A stretch of 64,000 bases of DNA from Glaciecola sp047250385 (GCF_047250385.1 NZ_JBLBVM010000045.1:67486-131485), one strand, 5' to 3'; shown: positions 44,482-54,419, counted from the stretch's first letter. Numbers and translations are program-made. The notes: generated by a model from the sequence alone, not told the origin.

Positions 44482-47204
44482 TGCTTTGCTCCTTGAGTAA
44501 TGCTTCTTTCTATTTTGTCTTGTATGCCGTTAGCAATTCGCTTTGCCTTAAGCAGATCGAAAATATTTTCTTGATGATTGTAGTTAAAGTTTACCGCCTG
44601 TTTCTTAGCTTCATTCTTGCCGGTGAATGCCAAGTCTAAAACAAGCTTACCGTCCGTTTGTAGGCTTAGTTTGCTTGAGAGTTGAGTAAACTGATAGTCC
44701 TCCAAATAAGCAAGCTCGGGCTGTTGTTGCTTGATAGTATCAAAGGCTGGGTTCTGTTTTATCGTTAATTTACCGCCGTCTTGACTTAACATTCTCCCTT
44801 GGTCTATCGAAATGCCCGAGGTGCTTTTTATTAAAGGTAGTTTCCCCATCATTTTGCCGCGAACTTGTATGCCGGGTTGATCCTGTAATGCCGCGACTTT
44901 CTGGAGGTCAAGGTCTTGCAGTATTAAGTCAAATGTTTGCTCCCGATTGTCCAACCAAAGTTCTCTCAAACTAAGCTGTCCGCCGAGTATGCTTCCTTTT
45001 AGTTGGCTCAGTTTCAAGCCGTTATTCTCAGATCGCAAACTTGCATGAATATTTTCAACCGGTATTCCTGCGTTTATCGATGCAATCGCGACTTCGCCTT
45101 GCGCAACACTTAAACCCTGCTCGTTATAGATAAATGGGATATCTACTTTAACTCCAGTAAATAGACTATTGGAAAAACTACCACTAGTGTCACTTAAGTG
45201 TAACTCGCCTTCAAAACTAAGCGCGTCGTCGATATTTATGAAGCTAGTATCAATTTGCGCATTCACAATGCCCTGGCTCAGTGACAGAGAGGGGAGAATC
45301 TGTGATGTGATCTTTGATAAATCAGTGATCTTCTGGTCGTTCAGACTGAGATTAACCTCGTAACCCTTTTGCGAAAACAAAACTTTGAACCCTTTACTCA
45401 AGGTCAAGTCATGCCGTGATTCCGTGCCAACTAGGCTTAAATTACTGGTAATCTTATGTTCGATATTTAACTTGTCGAGCTTCAAGCGGTAGTCGTCAAA
45501 TTGAACTCGATTTGGCGTCATACTTGTGTGGCCTGTGACTAATATATTGTCAATATAAGGGCCAGTTGCGATGAACTGACTGTTAATATTCGAGACTTGT
45601 ATTTGTGCAGTGTTTAGCTTTTTAGCTTCAATATTTCCTGAGGCTATAACGTCATTAAAGCGAGCTAAAACTTCTAAGCCGGGACCTTGATTGAGTTTAG
45701 CTGCAAACTTCATCATACCATTACTATCTGTTACGTTTGCTTTCGCAGCGACGAGCAAGGTCGATTGCCATTCCAATAAGCTTTCTATTTGCATTTTAGC
45801 TGACAAAGTCGCACCGAATTTTGCACTTACAACGTTCACTTCTAAACTTGAAAAGTGCGCTTTGCTAAGATCTAACTGACCGTCAATGTACAAACCTTTA
45901 TCTTGGTCCCCGGAAGCAGTAAATTCGCTATCTACTCGAGCAAGCTCAATTTGTTCGTTTTTCAGCGCGTTGATATTGAGTACATTCACGCTATTGAATT
46001 GCCATCGTGAGTCTTCGAGCGAACCTGAGTCTGACAATTCAGCGTTTGCACTACCTGTGCTTAATAGGCTAATTCGCCCTTGTGAAAACTTTTGCGAGGG
46101 CAGGCTTTGCTCAATATTTAACTCAAATTGCGTACTCGCTTGTTCTGTTTCGACATCAAAATTAAGATCTTGAAGGGCCAAAATCAATGCGTCTTGCTTT
46201 TGTGGCGCCATGTTTAATGGTTCGACTTTCAATTTAGGAATAACTAATTTTTGCTCATAAAAGGAGATGATTTCGGGTACCTGAATAGATACTTGGGCAA
46301 AATTCCAGTCATTCAATGCCTCTGGTATATGCACACATTTTGGAAACTTAGCTTGCATTAGCAAGTCACTGAAGTCGGCAAAAATAGCCTCTGTTGTCGC
46401 GATATTAGGAATATTAAGAGCGATATCGCCTTCGAGTTCAAGGTCGATATTGCAGCCTTCGAGATTGACTGGAAAGGCAAAAGCGACTTTATGTAGGCTC
46501 TCAACACTTAGACCATCAAAAGTAATATCACTTGAAACGGCATGCCCGAACATGTCATTCGAAATGAGTACATCATATTGTGAGTGCATGTTTTTGACAG
46601 CAGGAATTAACACCAAGTCAGCGATGTGCCAGTCAAGCTTAGCGCGAAGTTTACTGTTCTCAATCTTTAAGTTTGCTTGAATATCTCCTGCAACCTTAAG
46701 TGTGTCTGAGCTAGTAAAATCTATCTCTATATTTAGCGGGGAAACAAGGAGCGGGGAGTCTAACTTAAGCTGTTTAATTAAGACCTTGGGCATATTGTTC
46801 GGAAAATCGTCGATTGTTGCATATGGGTTTTCACTGGGATCGCTCTGCTCATTGCTATTCGACGCTTCAACTAATACGTGCTCAATATCCATCTGCTCAA
46901 CAGTCAGCGTGTTTTCTAAATGTAGCCAAATTGCATTCTGCACTCGTAACTTGAAGTTTGGAGATGATAAACACAAATCATCAACTTCTAATGTGAGTGG
47001 CAACCTTAGATGAGTTTCTAAACAATTTACTTGAATGCTTTGTTCAGCAAAATAATTTGATATGACTCTTTTCAACAAAGCATCGCGCAAGAACACTCCA
47101 ATGACTGCCAAGATAAGTACAAACAAAATCAAACCAAAGATCGCGCGAATCATGTTTCGCCGACGCTTTTGTATATGAGATTGTTTAAGCACCTTAACTT
47201 TCAT
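44478..47204 (-). CDS. ydbH: YdbH family AsmA-like intermembrane phospholipid transport protein
   Basis: A 908-residue protein anchored in the inner membrane by one helix (about residues 17-40, MIRAIFGLILFVLILAVIGV), with the rest a long periplasmic beta-groove of the AsmA/TamB/YhdP type. Seen: repeating beta-strand segments through the whole chain, and the C-terminal part DLQKVAALQDQPGIQVRGKMMGKLPL, which is the conserved region of YdbH (E. coli 879 residues), ending KRIANGIQDKIERS. In E. coli YdbH, TamB and YhdP share the job of carrying phospholipids to the outer membrane, and YdbH needs YnbE and YdbL. Here the three are one operon, with YnbE starting in the ydbH stop. A 10-bp inverted repeat lies about 100 bp upstream. 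Confidence 0.9.
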   Translation of the reverse strand: MKVKVLKQSHIQKRRRNMIRAIFGLILFVLILAVIGVFLRDALLKRVISNYFAEQSIQVNCLETHLRLPLTLEVDDLCLSSPNFKLRVQNAIWLHLENTLTVEQMDIEHVLVEASNSNEQSDPSENPYATIDDFPNNMPKVLIKQLKLDSPLLVSPLNIEIDFTSSDTLKVAGDIQANLKIENSKLRAKLDWHIADLVLIPAVKNMHSQYDVLISNDMFGHAVSSDITFDGLSVESLHKVAFAFPVNLEGCNIDLELEGDIALNIPNIATTEAIFADFSDLLMQAKFPKCVHIPEALNDWNFAQVSIQVPEIISFYEQKLVIPKLKVEPLNMAPQKQDALILALQDLNFDVETEQASTQFELNIEQSLPSQKFSQGRISLLSTGSANAELSDSGSLEDSRWQFNSVNVLNINALKNEQIELARVDSEFTASGDQDKGLYIDGQLDLSKAHFSSLEVNVVSAKFGATLSAKMQIESLLEWQSTLLVAAKANVTDSNGMMKFAAKLNQGPGLEVLARFNDVIASGNIEAKKLNTAQIQVSNINSQFIATGPYIDNILVTGHTSMTPNRVQFDDYRLKLDKLNIEHKITSNLSLVGTESRHDLTLSKGFKVLFSQKGYEVNLSLNDQKITDLSKITSQILPSLSLSQGIVNAQIDTSFINIDDALSFEGELHLSDTSGSFSNSLFTGVKVDIPFIYNEQGLSVAQGEVAIASINAGIPVENIHASLRSENNGLKLSQLKGSILGGQLSLRELWLDNREQTFDLILQDLDLQKVAALQDQPGIQVRGKMMGKLPLIKSTSGISIDQGRMLSQDGGKLTIKQNPAFDTIKQQQPELAYLEDYQFTQLSSKLSLQTDGKLVLDLAFTGKNEAKKQAVNFNYNHQENIFDLLKAKRIANGIQDKIERSITQGAKQ

Positions 47205-47690
47205 TCCTTGGGCCTTGTTGTTTTAAGCCGAGTTACAAATTTGCTTATACTATCAGGTTTATTTCAAATTGAATGCTGACATACCAACTATTAATGTGCA
47301 CTGAACAAGAAGGAGGATCAGTAGCGTCTTGTTCAGAGTAATGATTTTTGATTTGGACTATTGATTCAGCTAGTATCTGGAAGACAACAATGATGAATAG
47401 CAAGGAAAGCTTAGCAATGTTAGATACGTTCTGCTCATTCAGATCCCATTTATTTTTATCCTTTTATTGCTATCAACAACTCATGAATTTAACTCTTTCA
47501 TAGATTTGCTCGGGGGGGCTTACAGATATGAAAAAATATAGATATGAAAAGTCGTAAAGCACTGAATCATTGTATCGCGCGTGGTAAACAGCAAAGATAA
47601 GGCCTTAAATAGTTTCCCTCAGAGAATGACGTTTGTTACGGGAAAATTAAGTCATGCTCAAATACTCAATAAAACTTAAGCAAATATGTT
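47205..47690. other. Intergenic region between divergent genes, with a perfect 10-bp inverted repeat
   Basis: About 490 bp between ydbH (left) and a hydrolase (right), holding no gene I can support. CTGAACAAGA at 47301-47310 and TCTTGTTCAG at 47327-47336 are perfect inverted repeats around a 16-nt loop that contains AGGAGG. A 37-codon frame (47391-47504) starts after GGAAG, but shows no motif. A run of seven G lies near 47512-47518, and AGATATGAAAA occurs twice just after. Confidence 0.45.
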
Positions 47691-47702
47691 GGAGGAAGAC
47701 CT

Positions 47703-48674
47703 ATCAATACTGGCAATGAGTTAAACCCTGATAAGCCTGTAAGTTTCAAATTTAATGGTCTAGATAGCTTACAATTGCACTGTCATCAATGGCTACCTGT
47801 AGGTGAAGTCAAGGGTGTGATACAGATCGCCCATGGCATGGCAGAGCATGGTGCTAGATATGCTCGACTCGCTGCTTGTTTGAATGCCGAAGGATTTGCA
47901 GTGTATGCCAATGATCATCGTGGTCATGGGTTATCAGTCTCGCCTGAACTGCCTCTTGGTCACATGGCTGACTCTGATAGTTGGGAGAAAGCGGTTGACG
48001 AACTCAAACTATTGAATACAGAAATTCGCAAACGCCATCCAAATATACCCATTATTTTACTAGGGCATTCGATGGGCTCTTTCATGACGCAATACTATCT
48101 CAAAAAATACGGAGATAGTATTTCGGGAGCTGCATTGTCAGCGAGTAATGGTCCTCCTGGTGCTTTGGGTAAAATAGCTCAAATGCTTATTCGTATCGAG
48201 AAATTAAGGATTGGAAAAAAGGGGCACAGTGCATTGATGGCTGCCGTGAGCTTCAAAGCTTTCAACAAAGCCTTCAAACCAAATCGGACAGAGTTTGACT
48301 GGTTGAGCCGAGACAATGACGAAGTAGACAAATATGTAGCCGATCCTTTATGCGGTTTCGAATGCACAGTGGAAACTTGGTTGGGTATGTTGGATGCTTT
48401 GAGCCATATTGCATCTACAGAGGCCCTAGAAGCAATGGATAAAAGTAAGCCGCTATACGTGATTTGCGGTACTGACGATCCGGTAGGAGAACACAGCAAA
48501 GGAGTTAAGCGTCTATTAGATACGTATCAAAAACATAGCTTTAAGAATGTTAGTCAACACGTTTATCCTAGTGCGCGCCATGAGTTGTTCAATGAGATAA
48601 ACAGAGACGAAATTACCAATGACTTCATAGTGTGGGTAAAAAAGGTTTGTGATGGCGATCATTCATTAAAATAG
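47703..48674 (+). CDS. Alpha/beta hydrolase (monoacylglycerol-lipase-like serine hydrolase), start codon unusual
   Basis: A serine hydrolase of the lysophospholipase/monoacylglycerol lipase group (about 323 residues). Seen: HGMAEHGARY oxyanion segment, NDHRGHGLS, nucleophile elbow LGHSMGS, catalytic Asp in CGTDDPVG and catalytic His in SARHELFNE. The first usual start codon in frame is TTG at 47775, but upstream in-frame sequence (FKFNGLDSLQLHCHQWLP) matches the first strands of the family, so translation must begin earlier. The only good ribosome-binding site, GGAGGA at 47691-47696, sits 7 nt before an ATC at 47703; no ATG, GTG or TTG exists between the in-frame stop at 47670 and 47775. I place the start at this ATC; a mutated ATG is an alternative. 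Substrate is unknown. Confidence 0.75.
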   Translation: MNTGNELNPDKPVSFKFNGLDSLQLHCHQWLPVGEVKGVIQIAHGMAEHGARYARLAACLNAEGFAVYANDHRGHGLSVSPELPLGHMADSDSWEKAVDELKLLNTEIRKRHPNIPIILLGHSMGSFMTQYYLKKYGDSISGAALSASNGPPGALGKIAQMLIRIEKLRIGKKGHSALMAAVSFKAFNKAFKPNRTEFDWLSRDNDEVDKYVADPLCGFECTVETWLGMLDALSHIASTEALEAMDKSKPLYVICGTDDPVGEHSKGVKRLLDTYQKHSFKNVSQHVYPSARHELFNEINRDEITNDFIVWVKKVCDGDHSLK

Positions 48675-48911
48675 AGCTTCTAATTTAAGTCCAATAAAGA
48701 CTAAATGACATTAAATTGATTTATCGAAAAAAGGCGCATATTCTGATCGTAGTGTTAATTATTTCAGCATCATTATTACTTCATAAAATTATGTTTATTC
48801 GGCGTTAATATTAGAAATCAGTATTAGAAAATTGGATGTCCTTCTAAGTTTAGCGAAATAGAGAATGAACGAAGCTTAAAGTAATCAAGGCTATTTCATT
48901 TGAGGAAACTA

Positions 48912-50630
48912 TTGACTAAACACAGCAGCAATTCTCGGCCAACGAATGACTCAATGGAGCTGCTGCAACCCGTTGCCTTTTTCTTTGCAATTCTATATTC
49001 ACTTCTTGCTATAGCTCATTTTTTCCTGTTACACGAATCGTTCAAATGGATTTTATTTGGCTTAGCATTTGTTACTGCCATAGTGGCTGCATTAATTGGT
49101 TTTAAAGCGTTCAAGATTTCTTCGGGCCGCCAAAGCTTTGTAATTTTATTGCTTATGTTAGCAGCAAGTCTAAACAGTCTTACGCATTTGTGGTTTTCTG
49201 AAGCACCTGAACAATCGACCAATATATTCGTCACTATTATTGCTTCTGGAATCGTTTTATCAAATCGCAAACACTGGACAGTCTCTATTCTCTTTAGTTG
49301 GATTGGATGGCTCAGTGTTTATCTGGTACTCAACATTGCTCTCGCTCAACATTTTTTTTTCGCGATGGCAATGAGTACGCTACTCAGCTGGTTTGCACAT
49401 TTAGCTCGTAGAAGTTTAGTAGAAAAACAAATTGAACTTGCAAAAGAGAGGGATGTTGCAATTTATCATGAGCGAGAAGCAATGGCGGCAACAGAAGCAA
49501 AAAGCGCCTTCTTAGCAAATATGAGCCATGAAATTCGCACTCCAATGAATGGTGTCATTGGTATGATTGAGCTCTTGTCAGAACAAGATCTTGATGAGAC
49601 GCAAAAAGATTATCTTGCGACAGCTAAACGCAGCGCAGAATCCCTCATGTTTGTTATAAACGACATTTTGGACTTCTCGAAAATAGAGGCACGTGAACTC
49701 ACTATTGAACAAGTACAGTTCGACATTGAGATATTCTTCACAAACTTTATTCATGATCAACAGTTTCAAGTAAACAAAAAAGGCTTGGAGTTAGTTTTAG
49801 AGAAACCCACTCTAGAAGAAACAACGGTAGTTGGCGACCCTCATCGAATTACCCAAGTCCTGAACAATCTAGTGTCCAATGCCATCAAGTTTACTAGTTC
49901 AGGGACCATAATAATACGTTACGAATTGAATCGTCATAATGAGCATTACTTACTAGACGTAGTTGTTTCCGATACTGGTATTGGAATTAGCAATGCGTCA
50001 CTTCCCCATCTTTTCGATTCATTTTCACAAGCAGATACGTCAACAACAAGGAAGTTCGGAGGAACCGGACTGGGTTTAGCAATAACAAAACAACTGTGTG
50101 AATTAATGGGCGGTGGTGTCAGCGTAAAAAGTAGTTTAGGCGAAGGTTCAGCTTTCCACGTATCCGTTGTGCTGCTAACTCCAAATTCAGCTTCTGTCGC
50201 AGAGGAAGGCTTAAAGCACATGTCTTCTGACATTAACTTCTCTAATATGAGAGTTCTTATCGTTGAAGACAACCACATTAATCAGGAAGTGTTGAAGGCT
50301 ATTTTGACGGGTCTAAAAATTCAAATAGAAATTGCGAGTAACGGGCAAGAGGCAATCAACTTACTCAGTCGCAAAGAGTCAGCAATATTCGACTTGGTAT
50401 TAATGGACTGCCAAATGCCAATTATTGATGGGTACGAAGCAACACGCAGAATACGAGCTGGGCACGCTGGGGAATTACTTAAAGAGATCCCCATTGTTGC
50501 GTTGACTGCAAACACACTGAATAGCGAGCGAGAAAAGTGTTTTCAAACAGGTATGGATGACCATTTATCGAAACCAATAGACATTAACGCTTTGAAGCTT
50601 ATTCTGATGAAATACCAGCCAGCCAAATAA
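48912..50630 (+). CDS. Membrane hybrid sensor histidine kinase with C-terminal receiver
   Basis: About 572 residues. Seen: five or six N-terminal membrane helices (about residues 20-165), with no periplasmic sensor domain, a short coiled coil, HisKA with His206 in NMSHEIRTPMNGV, HATPase domain (N box NNLVSNAIKF, DTGIGIS, F box FDSFSQAD, GGTGLGLAI), and a receiver domain with phospho-acceptor Asp499 in LVLMDCQMP and Lys in HLSKPID. There is no Hpt domain, so a separate Hpt protein and regulator are needed. The start is uncertain: TTG 48912 has GAGGAA 5 nt upstream; TTG 48900 and ATG 48954 are alternatives. It stands alone, so its pathway is unknown; the 7TMR-like helices suggest a membrane-embedded or small-molecule signal. 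Confidence 0.85.
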   Translation: MTKHSSNSRPTNDSMELLQPVAFFFAILYSLLAIAHFFLLHESFKWILFGLAFVTAIVAALIGFKAFKISSGRQSFVILLLMLAASLNSLTHLWFSEAPEQSTNIFVTIIASGIVLSNRKHWTVSILFSWIGWLSVYLVLNIALAQHFFFAMAMSTLLSWFAHLARRSLVEKQIELAKERDVAIYHEREAMAATEAKSAFLANMSHEIRTPMNGVIGMIELLSEQDLDETQKDYLATAKRSAESLMFVINDILDFSKIEARELTIEQVQFDIEIFFTNFIHDQQFQVNKKGLELVLEKPTLEETTVVGDPHRITQVLNNLVSNAIKFTSSGTIIIRYELNRHNEHYLLDVVVSDTGIGISNASLPHLFDSFSQADTSTTRKFGGTGLGLAITKQLCELMGGGVSVKSSLGEGSAFHVSVVLLTPNSASVAEEGLKHMSSDINFSNMRVLIVEDNHINQEVLKAILTGLKIQIEIASNGQEAINLLSRKESAIFDLVLMDCQMPIIDGYEATRRIRAGHAGELLKEIPIVALTANTLNSEREKCFQTGMDDHLSKPIDINALKLILMKYQPAK

Positions 50631-50731
50631 ATGGGGGGCGATAAAAGTCTATTGGTCATCTTGGTATTGGTTTTGCGAACTAAAAACAATCTTTGAATTG
50701 GAAAATGCCACTAAACGAAATGGTCACCACT

Positions 50732-52240
50732 TTATTCGCACACCAAACTCCAACCTGACTTATGTTGCAACCAAGTTTCGTGAACGAGTTCGGCATGCAC
50801 AAGTGGGTAAGAGCTCAACACGCCTTCGCCAAAATGTAATATCCATTCATGACCAGAAACCGTGAGTGTTGGCTTTGGTATTTTATCATCCCGTCGTCGA
50901 GTACATAAAATCACGGAAATTCTCACAATTCGCAGTGCGTTAATAAGCATTTCTTTGAAGTCTGCCTGATAGTTATCAAAAACCGCTAAATCAATTTCTT
51001 GACGATGCATACCAACTAAATCGCGTATGAACATGCGTTGGAGCGTCGTAAATCCGGTTAATTCAACGTGCGTTAAAATATACGCGCCGTGTTCATGAAA
51101 CTTCTTATAGCCGATATGTAAACCGAGTTCATGCAAAGCTGCAGCAGATGAGATGAGGGCTTCTGTATCAAAGTCACAAAAGTTGCTTTGTTCGCACATT
51201 TGACGACTCAGAGCGATGGCAACCTTGCGCACTCGTTCACTCTGTCCTGTATCAATATGGAAACGTGAAACGAGTTGATTGATGCCCTGAGTTCTTCGAT
51301 CCGCACGCTGGTAATTGTCCAACATACCGTAGATGATCCCTTCGCGCAGAGCACCTCCTGAAATTTGCATATTATTCAAATTCAATTGTTTGAATAAGGC
51401 AATTAAAATGGCTAAGCCGCTCGGAAAGATCAGTCTGCGAGAGTCTGCGAGACCTTCAATATGTAAATTATCTATGTGTTTACAAGTAATAGCTTGATCA
51501 CGCAGTTGGTACAAATAATCCAACCTAATAGCGTCGTTTATTCCTTTCTTAACCAATATACTAACGACTGCCTGAGGAGTGCCAGAAGCGCCTAAACATT
51601 GTTGCCAATCGAAACACTTGAATGTTGAGGCTAAGGGAGCCAGCATTTCTTCTGCGGCGGCGAGTGCTCGCTCAAAATTCTCTTGATTAATCACGCCATT
51701 CACAAAATACCTTTCCATGAAGGTGACGCAACCCATGTCGACACTTTTTAAGTGCAGTGGTTGCATATCGCGACCTATAATGACTTCTGTGCTTGCCCCA
51801 CCGATATCGACAACCATCGTGTTGCCTTGATTGGCAGAAGTATAGGCAACACCCAGATAGATCTGGCGAGCTTCTTCTTCACCCGAAATGACATTGATTT
51901 TTTGATTTAAAAGTTGCTCTGCGCGTGTAACAAAATCGCTTGCGTTGCTGGCAATCCGAAGTGTCGCAGTAGCAACAACTTTGATGTTGCTACGTGGAAT
52001 GTCGTCGAGTTGTTCGCGGAAGGTTTTTAAACAATCCAGGCCGCGCTGTATGCTCTCTTCTGATAACTTTAAATTATCATCAAGACCGGCGGCCAATCTT
52101 ACTTTTCGTTTGTTTTTACTGACTATTTGTACGCTACCGCTAAGTACCCTCACAATAACCATGTGAAAGCTGTTCGAGCCTAAATCTACGGCTGCGTAAT
52201 ATTCATCCTGAATAACAGTGTTGGGTACTTCTTGTATCAA
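50732..52240 (-). CDS. gppA: Guanosine pentaphosphatase / exopolyphosphatase (GppA/Ppx family)
   Basis: A 502-residue enzyme of the ASKHA-fold Ppx/GppA family that converts pppGpp to ppGpp and can trim polyphosphate. Seen: AAVDLGSNSFHMVIV (phosphate loop 1), ISGEEEARQIYLGV with the catalytic Glu, VVDIGGASTEVIIG (phosphate loop 2), SLGCVTF-like MGCVTFMERYF, and a C-terminal HD-like helical domain with HELGLHIGYKKFHEHGAY. The gene is 12 bp after rhlB on the same strand, the rhlB-gppA order of E. coli next to trxA-rho, so I prefer GppA over Ppx (which normally goes with ppk). Length is between GppA (494) and Ppx (513). Confidence 0.88.
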   Translation of the reverse strand: MIQEVPNTVIQDEYYAAVDLGSNSFHMVIVRVLSGSVQIVSKNKRKVRLAAGLDDNLKLSEESIQRGLDCLKTFREQLDDIPRSNIKVVATATLRIASNASDFVTRAEQLLNQKINVISGEEEARQIYLGVAYTSANQGNTMVVDIGGASTEVIIGRDMQPLHLKSVDMGCVTFMERYFVNGVINQENFERALAAAEEMLAPLASTFKCFDWQQCLGASGTPQAVVSILVKKGINDAIRLDYLYQLRDQAITCKHIDNLHIEGLADSRRLIFPSGLAILIALFKQLNLNNMQISGGALREGIIYGMLDNYQRADRRTQGINQLVSRFHIDTGQSERVRKVAIALSRQMCEQSNFCDFDTEALISSAAALHELGLHIGYKKFHEHGAYILTHVELTGFTTLQRMFIRDLVGMHRQEIDLAVFDNYQADFKEMLINALRIVRISVILCTRRRDDKIPKPTLTVSGHEWILHFGEGVLSSYPLVHAELVHETWLQHKSGWSLVCE

Positions 52241-52252
52241 ACGTGCTTTCCT

Positions 52253-53557
52253 CTATTTTCTGCCTTGGTGGTTCCTTTTTGGACCACTTGGGCGTGGTCC
52301 ACCAGAGCGACCACCTCTATTGCCTGGGCGACCATCGTTTCTGCCTCGTGGCTTGCGGTGGAATACCGGCGGTTTCACATCTTGGAGTAACTCATTAGGG
52401 TTATAATCAGTCACAGAAATCTGATGTTCAATATATATTTCAATGGCAGGTAAATTCAACGCATATTTTTCGCATGCAAAACTAATTGCGATGCCACTTT
52501 CACCTGCACGGCCAGTTCGACCTATTCGATGCACATAATCTTCTGCATCATCGGGTAAGTCATAGTTGAATACATGTGTTACTTTAGGAATATGAAGTCC
52601 ACGAGCGGCAACATCTGTAGCAACCAGAATGTCGATTGCACCACTGGTAAAGTCTTCCAATATGCTTAGGCGTTTGTTTTGTGGAACATCGCCACTTAAC
52701 ATACCTGCTCTGTGCCCATCAGCTTTTAACCAAGCCGTAACCGTTTCGCAACCAAACTTAGTATTGGCAAAGACAATTGCTTTATCTGGCCATTCGTCTT
52801 CAAGTAAGGTTAACAATAAAAGCGGCTTGTCTTTATCTGAGGGATAGAATAATTCTTCAGATACGCGAGTCGCCGTTTTCTTTTCTGGCTCAATTTGCAC
52901 ATGCGTTGGATTGTTCATGTGTTCATAGGCAAGTTCTTGAACGCGGAAGCTCAAGGTTGCTGAAAACAACATGCTTAAACGAAGTGTTGGTTCAGGCATG
53001 CGTCTAAATAAGTAACGAATATCTTTTATAAAGCCTAAGTCAAACATGCGGTCAGCTTCGTCAAGAACGGCTACTTGTATGTTTTTTAATGAAAAAATAT
53101 CTTGTTTGTAATAGTCGATAATTCGGCCAGTCGTACCAATAACAATATCTACACCTTTTGTTAATTGATCCCGTTGACTTTCATAACCTTCACCCCCATA
53201 TATCAAACCTAGTGACAAGCCAGAGTGCTTACTAAGCAATTCTGCATCATTGAATATTTGTACAGCGAGCTCTCTAGTCGGTGCCATGATAATGGCTCGC
53301 GGACTCGGTCTGTTAGGCTCGTTGTCAGTTTTTGGGGTGGTTAAAAGGTGATGAAAAGTCGCCACCAAGAAAGCAATAGTTTTGCCCGTCCCAGTTTGAG
53401 CCTGACCAGCAATATCATTTCCTTCAAGAAGTTGAGGAAGTGCCATTGACTGAATTGGCGTACATTGGGTGAAATTAGCTTCCTCAAGCGCTTTTAATAT
53501 CAGCGGATGGATCGGAAGATCGGAAAACGACGTATTTGTTAAATGTGTTTGTGGCAT
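52253..53557 (-). CDS. rhlB: ATP-dependent RNA helicase RhlB
   Basis: A 434-residue DEAD-box helicase that unwinds structured RNA for the RNA degradosome. Seen: Q motif FTQCTPIQSMALP, Walker A AQTGTGKT, PTRELAVQI, TTGRIIDYY, DEAD in VLDEADRMFD, SATLSFRV, and helicase domain 2 with VATDVAARGLHIP and HRIGRTGRAG. The order and YLFRRMPEP-like sequences fit RhlB specifically. The C-terminal tail (residues about 400-434) is Arg/Gly-rich, an RNA-binding extension. It is first in rhlB-gppA and divergent from trxA (98 bp gap), as in E. coli. No regulatory element was recognised in that gap. Confidence 0.95.
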   Translation of the reverse strand: MPQTHLTNTSFSDLPIHPLILKALEEANFTQCTPIQSMALPQLLEGNDIAGQAQTGTGKTIAFLVATFHHLLTTPKTDNEPNRPSPRAIIMAPTRELAVQIFNDAELLSKHSGLSLGLIYGGEGYESQRDQLTKGVDIVIGTTGRIIDYYKQDIFSLKNIQVAVLDEADRMFDLGFIKDIRYLFRRMPEPTLRLSMLFSATLSFRVQELAYEHMNNPTHVQIEPEKKTATRVSEELFYPSDKDKPLLLLTLLEDEWPDKAIVFANTKFGCETVTAWLKADGHRAGMLSGDVPQNKRLSILEDFTSGAIDILVATDVAARGLHIPKVTHVFNYDLPDDAEDYVHRIGRTGRAGESGIAISFACEKYALNLPAIEIYIEHQISVTDYNPNELLQDVKPPVFHRKPRGRNDGRPGNRGGRSGGPRPSGPKRNHQGRK

Positions 53558-53655
53558 AGCTTATAAATTATCAATGCTTGCATTAAAATCAATTTCTATT
53601 AACACTATAGGGCAAAGCTGAAAGTCTCAGCGATTGACCAAATTTGGAGAAAAGA

Positions 53656-53982
53656 ATGAGCGACAAAATAATCTCGTTGAGTGACGAAAAATTCGAAGCC
53701 GATGTAATCAATGCTAGCGGTCCTGTGTTAGTTGATTTTTGGGCTGAATGGTGCGGCCCTTGTAAAATGATCGCCCCAATCTTATCTGAGATTGCTGACG
53801 AGTTTGATGGCAAGGTAACAGTTGGCAAGCTTAATGTCGATGAAAATAACGAAACACCACCTAAATATGGTATTCGTGGCATTCCAACATTATTACTTTT
53901 CAAAAATGGTGCAGTAGCTGCAACGAAAGTAGGTGCACTTTCAAAAACACAGCTAGTTGAATTTTTGAACGAGAATATCTAA
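53656..53982 (+). CDS. trxA: Thioredoxin 1
   Basis: A 108-residue cytosolic dithiol carrier that reduces disulfides in ribonucleotide reductase and many other proteins. Seen: the active site WCGPC with Trp32, Cys33 and Cys36, buried Asp in VLVDFWAEW, cis-Pro in GIRGIPTLLLF, and VGALSKTQLVEFLNENI ending. Length is that of E. coli TrxA (109). The frame is open from 53644, but ATG 53656 has GGAGA 6 nt upstream and gives the family start. It is followed by its own terminator, then rho, an order shared with E. coli. Confidence 0.98.
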   Translation: MSDKIISLSDEKFEADVINASGPVLVDFWAEWCGPCKMIAPILSEIADEFDGKVTVGKLNVDENNETPPKYGIRGIPTLLLFKNGAVAATKVGALSKTQLVEFLNENI

Positions 53983-54022
53983 TTCAAATTTCTAGGCAGC
54001 ATTCGTTGCCAAGTAAAGACGA

Positions 54023-54050
54023 AAGGCCATCATTTGATGGTCTTTTTTAT
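54023..54050 (+). terminator. Rho-independent terminator of trxA
   Basis: AAGGCCATCA pairs with TGATGGTCTT (one G-T pair) across a two-base loop, then a run of T to 54048. It lies 40 bp after the trxA stop. Confidence 0.88.
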
Positions 54051-54419
54051 TTAAAAGTTATTTTTTTGTAAAACTGGACGATAACCTCAATTAGTGCTAC
54101 TTTAACTAGGCGCTCATCCGAGCAAACCTTTTTTATATTCCTTCAGTGCCAACTATTGCTTTGTAGCTTACCTTTTAAGTAACTGAAAGCCGCATTTGTA
54201 AATAGTGACTGTGTTAACAGTGAATGGTCTTCAGCTTTTATCAGCCGATTGTTGTTATTTGCAATGACCACACAGCTAACGCTTTTTGCCTGGAAGAAAA
54301 CATAAAATCAAACTTCAATAACTGACAATTTTAACCAGAGACTACTTTTGATAGGGCAGAGTTAAAAAGACAAATATTTTGTACTTTATTACGAAGCCTA
54401 AACATAAAGACCCACCAAT
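54051..54419 (+). promoter_or_regulatory. Leader region of rho
   Basis: About 370 bp without a gene between the trxA terminator and the rho start. In E. coli the rho leader is long and Rho limits its own synthesis by terminating there; the position and length suggest the same. The leader has C-containing unstructured stretches near 54085-54160 and 54290-54420 and an imperfect palindrome ACTGTGTTAACAGT at about 54207-54220. No rhoL-like leader peptide was found. Confidence 0.35.

Noticed and set aside
47391..47504. 37-codon ORF upstream of the hydrolase
   Set aside because: It follows a weak GGAAG but has no recognisable pattern and no operon link.
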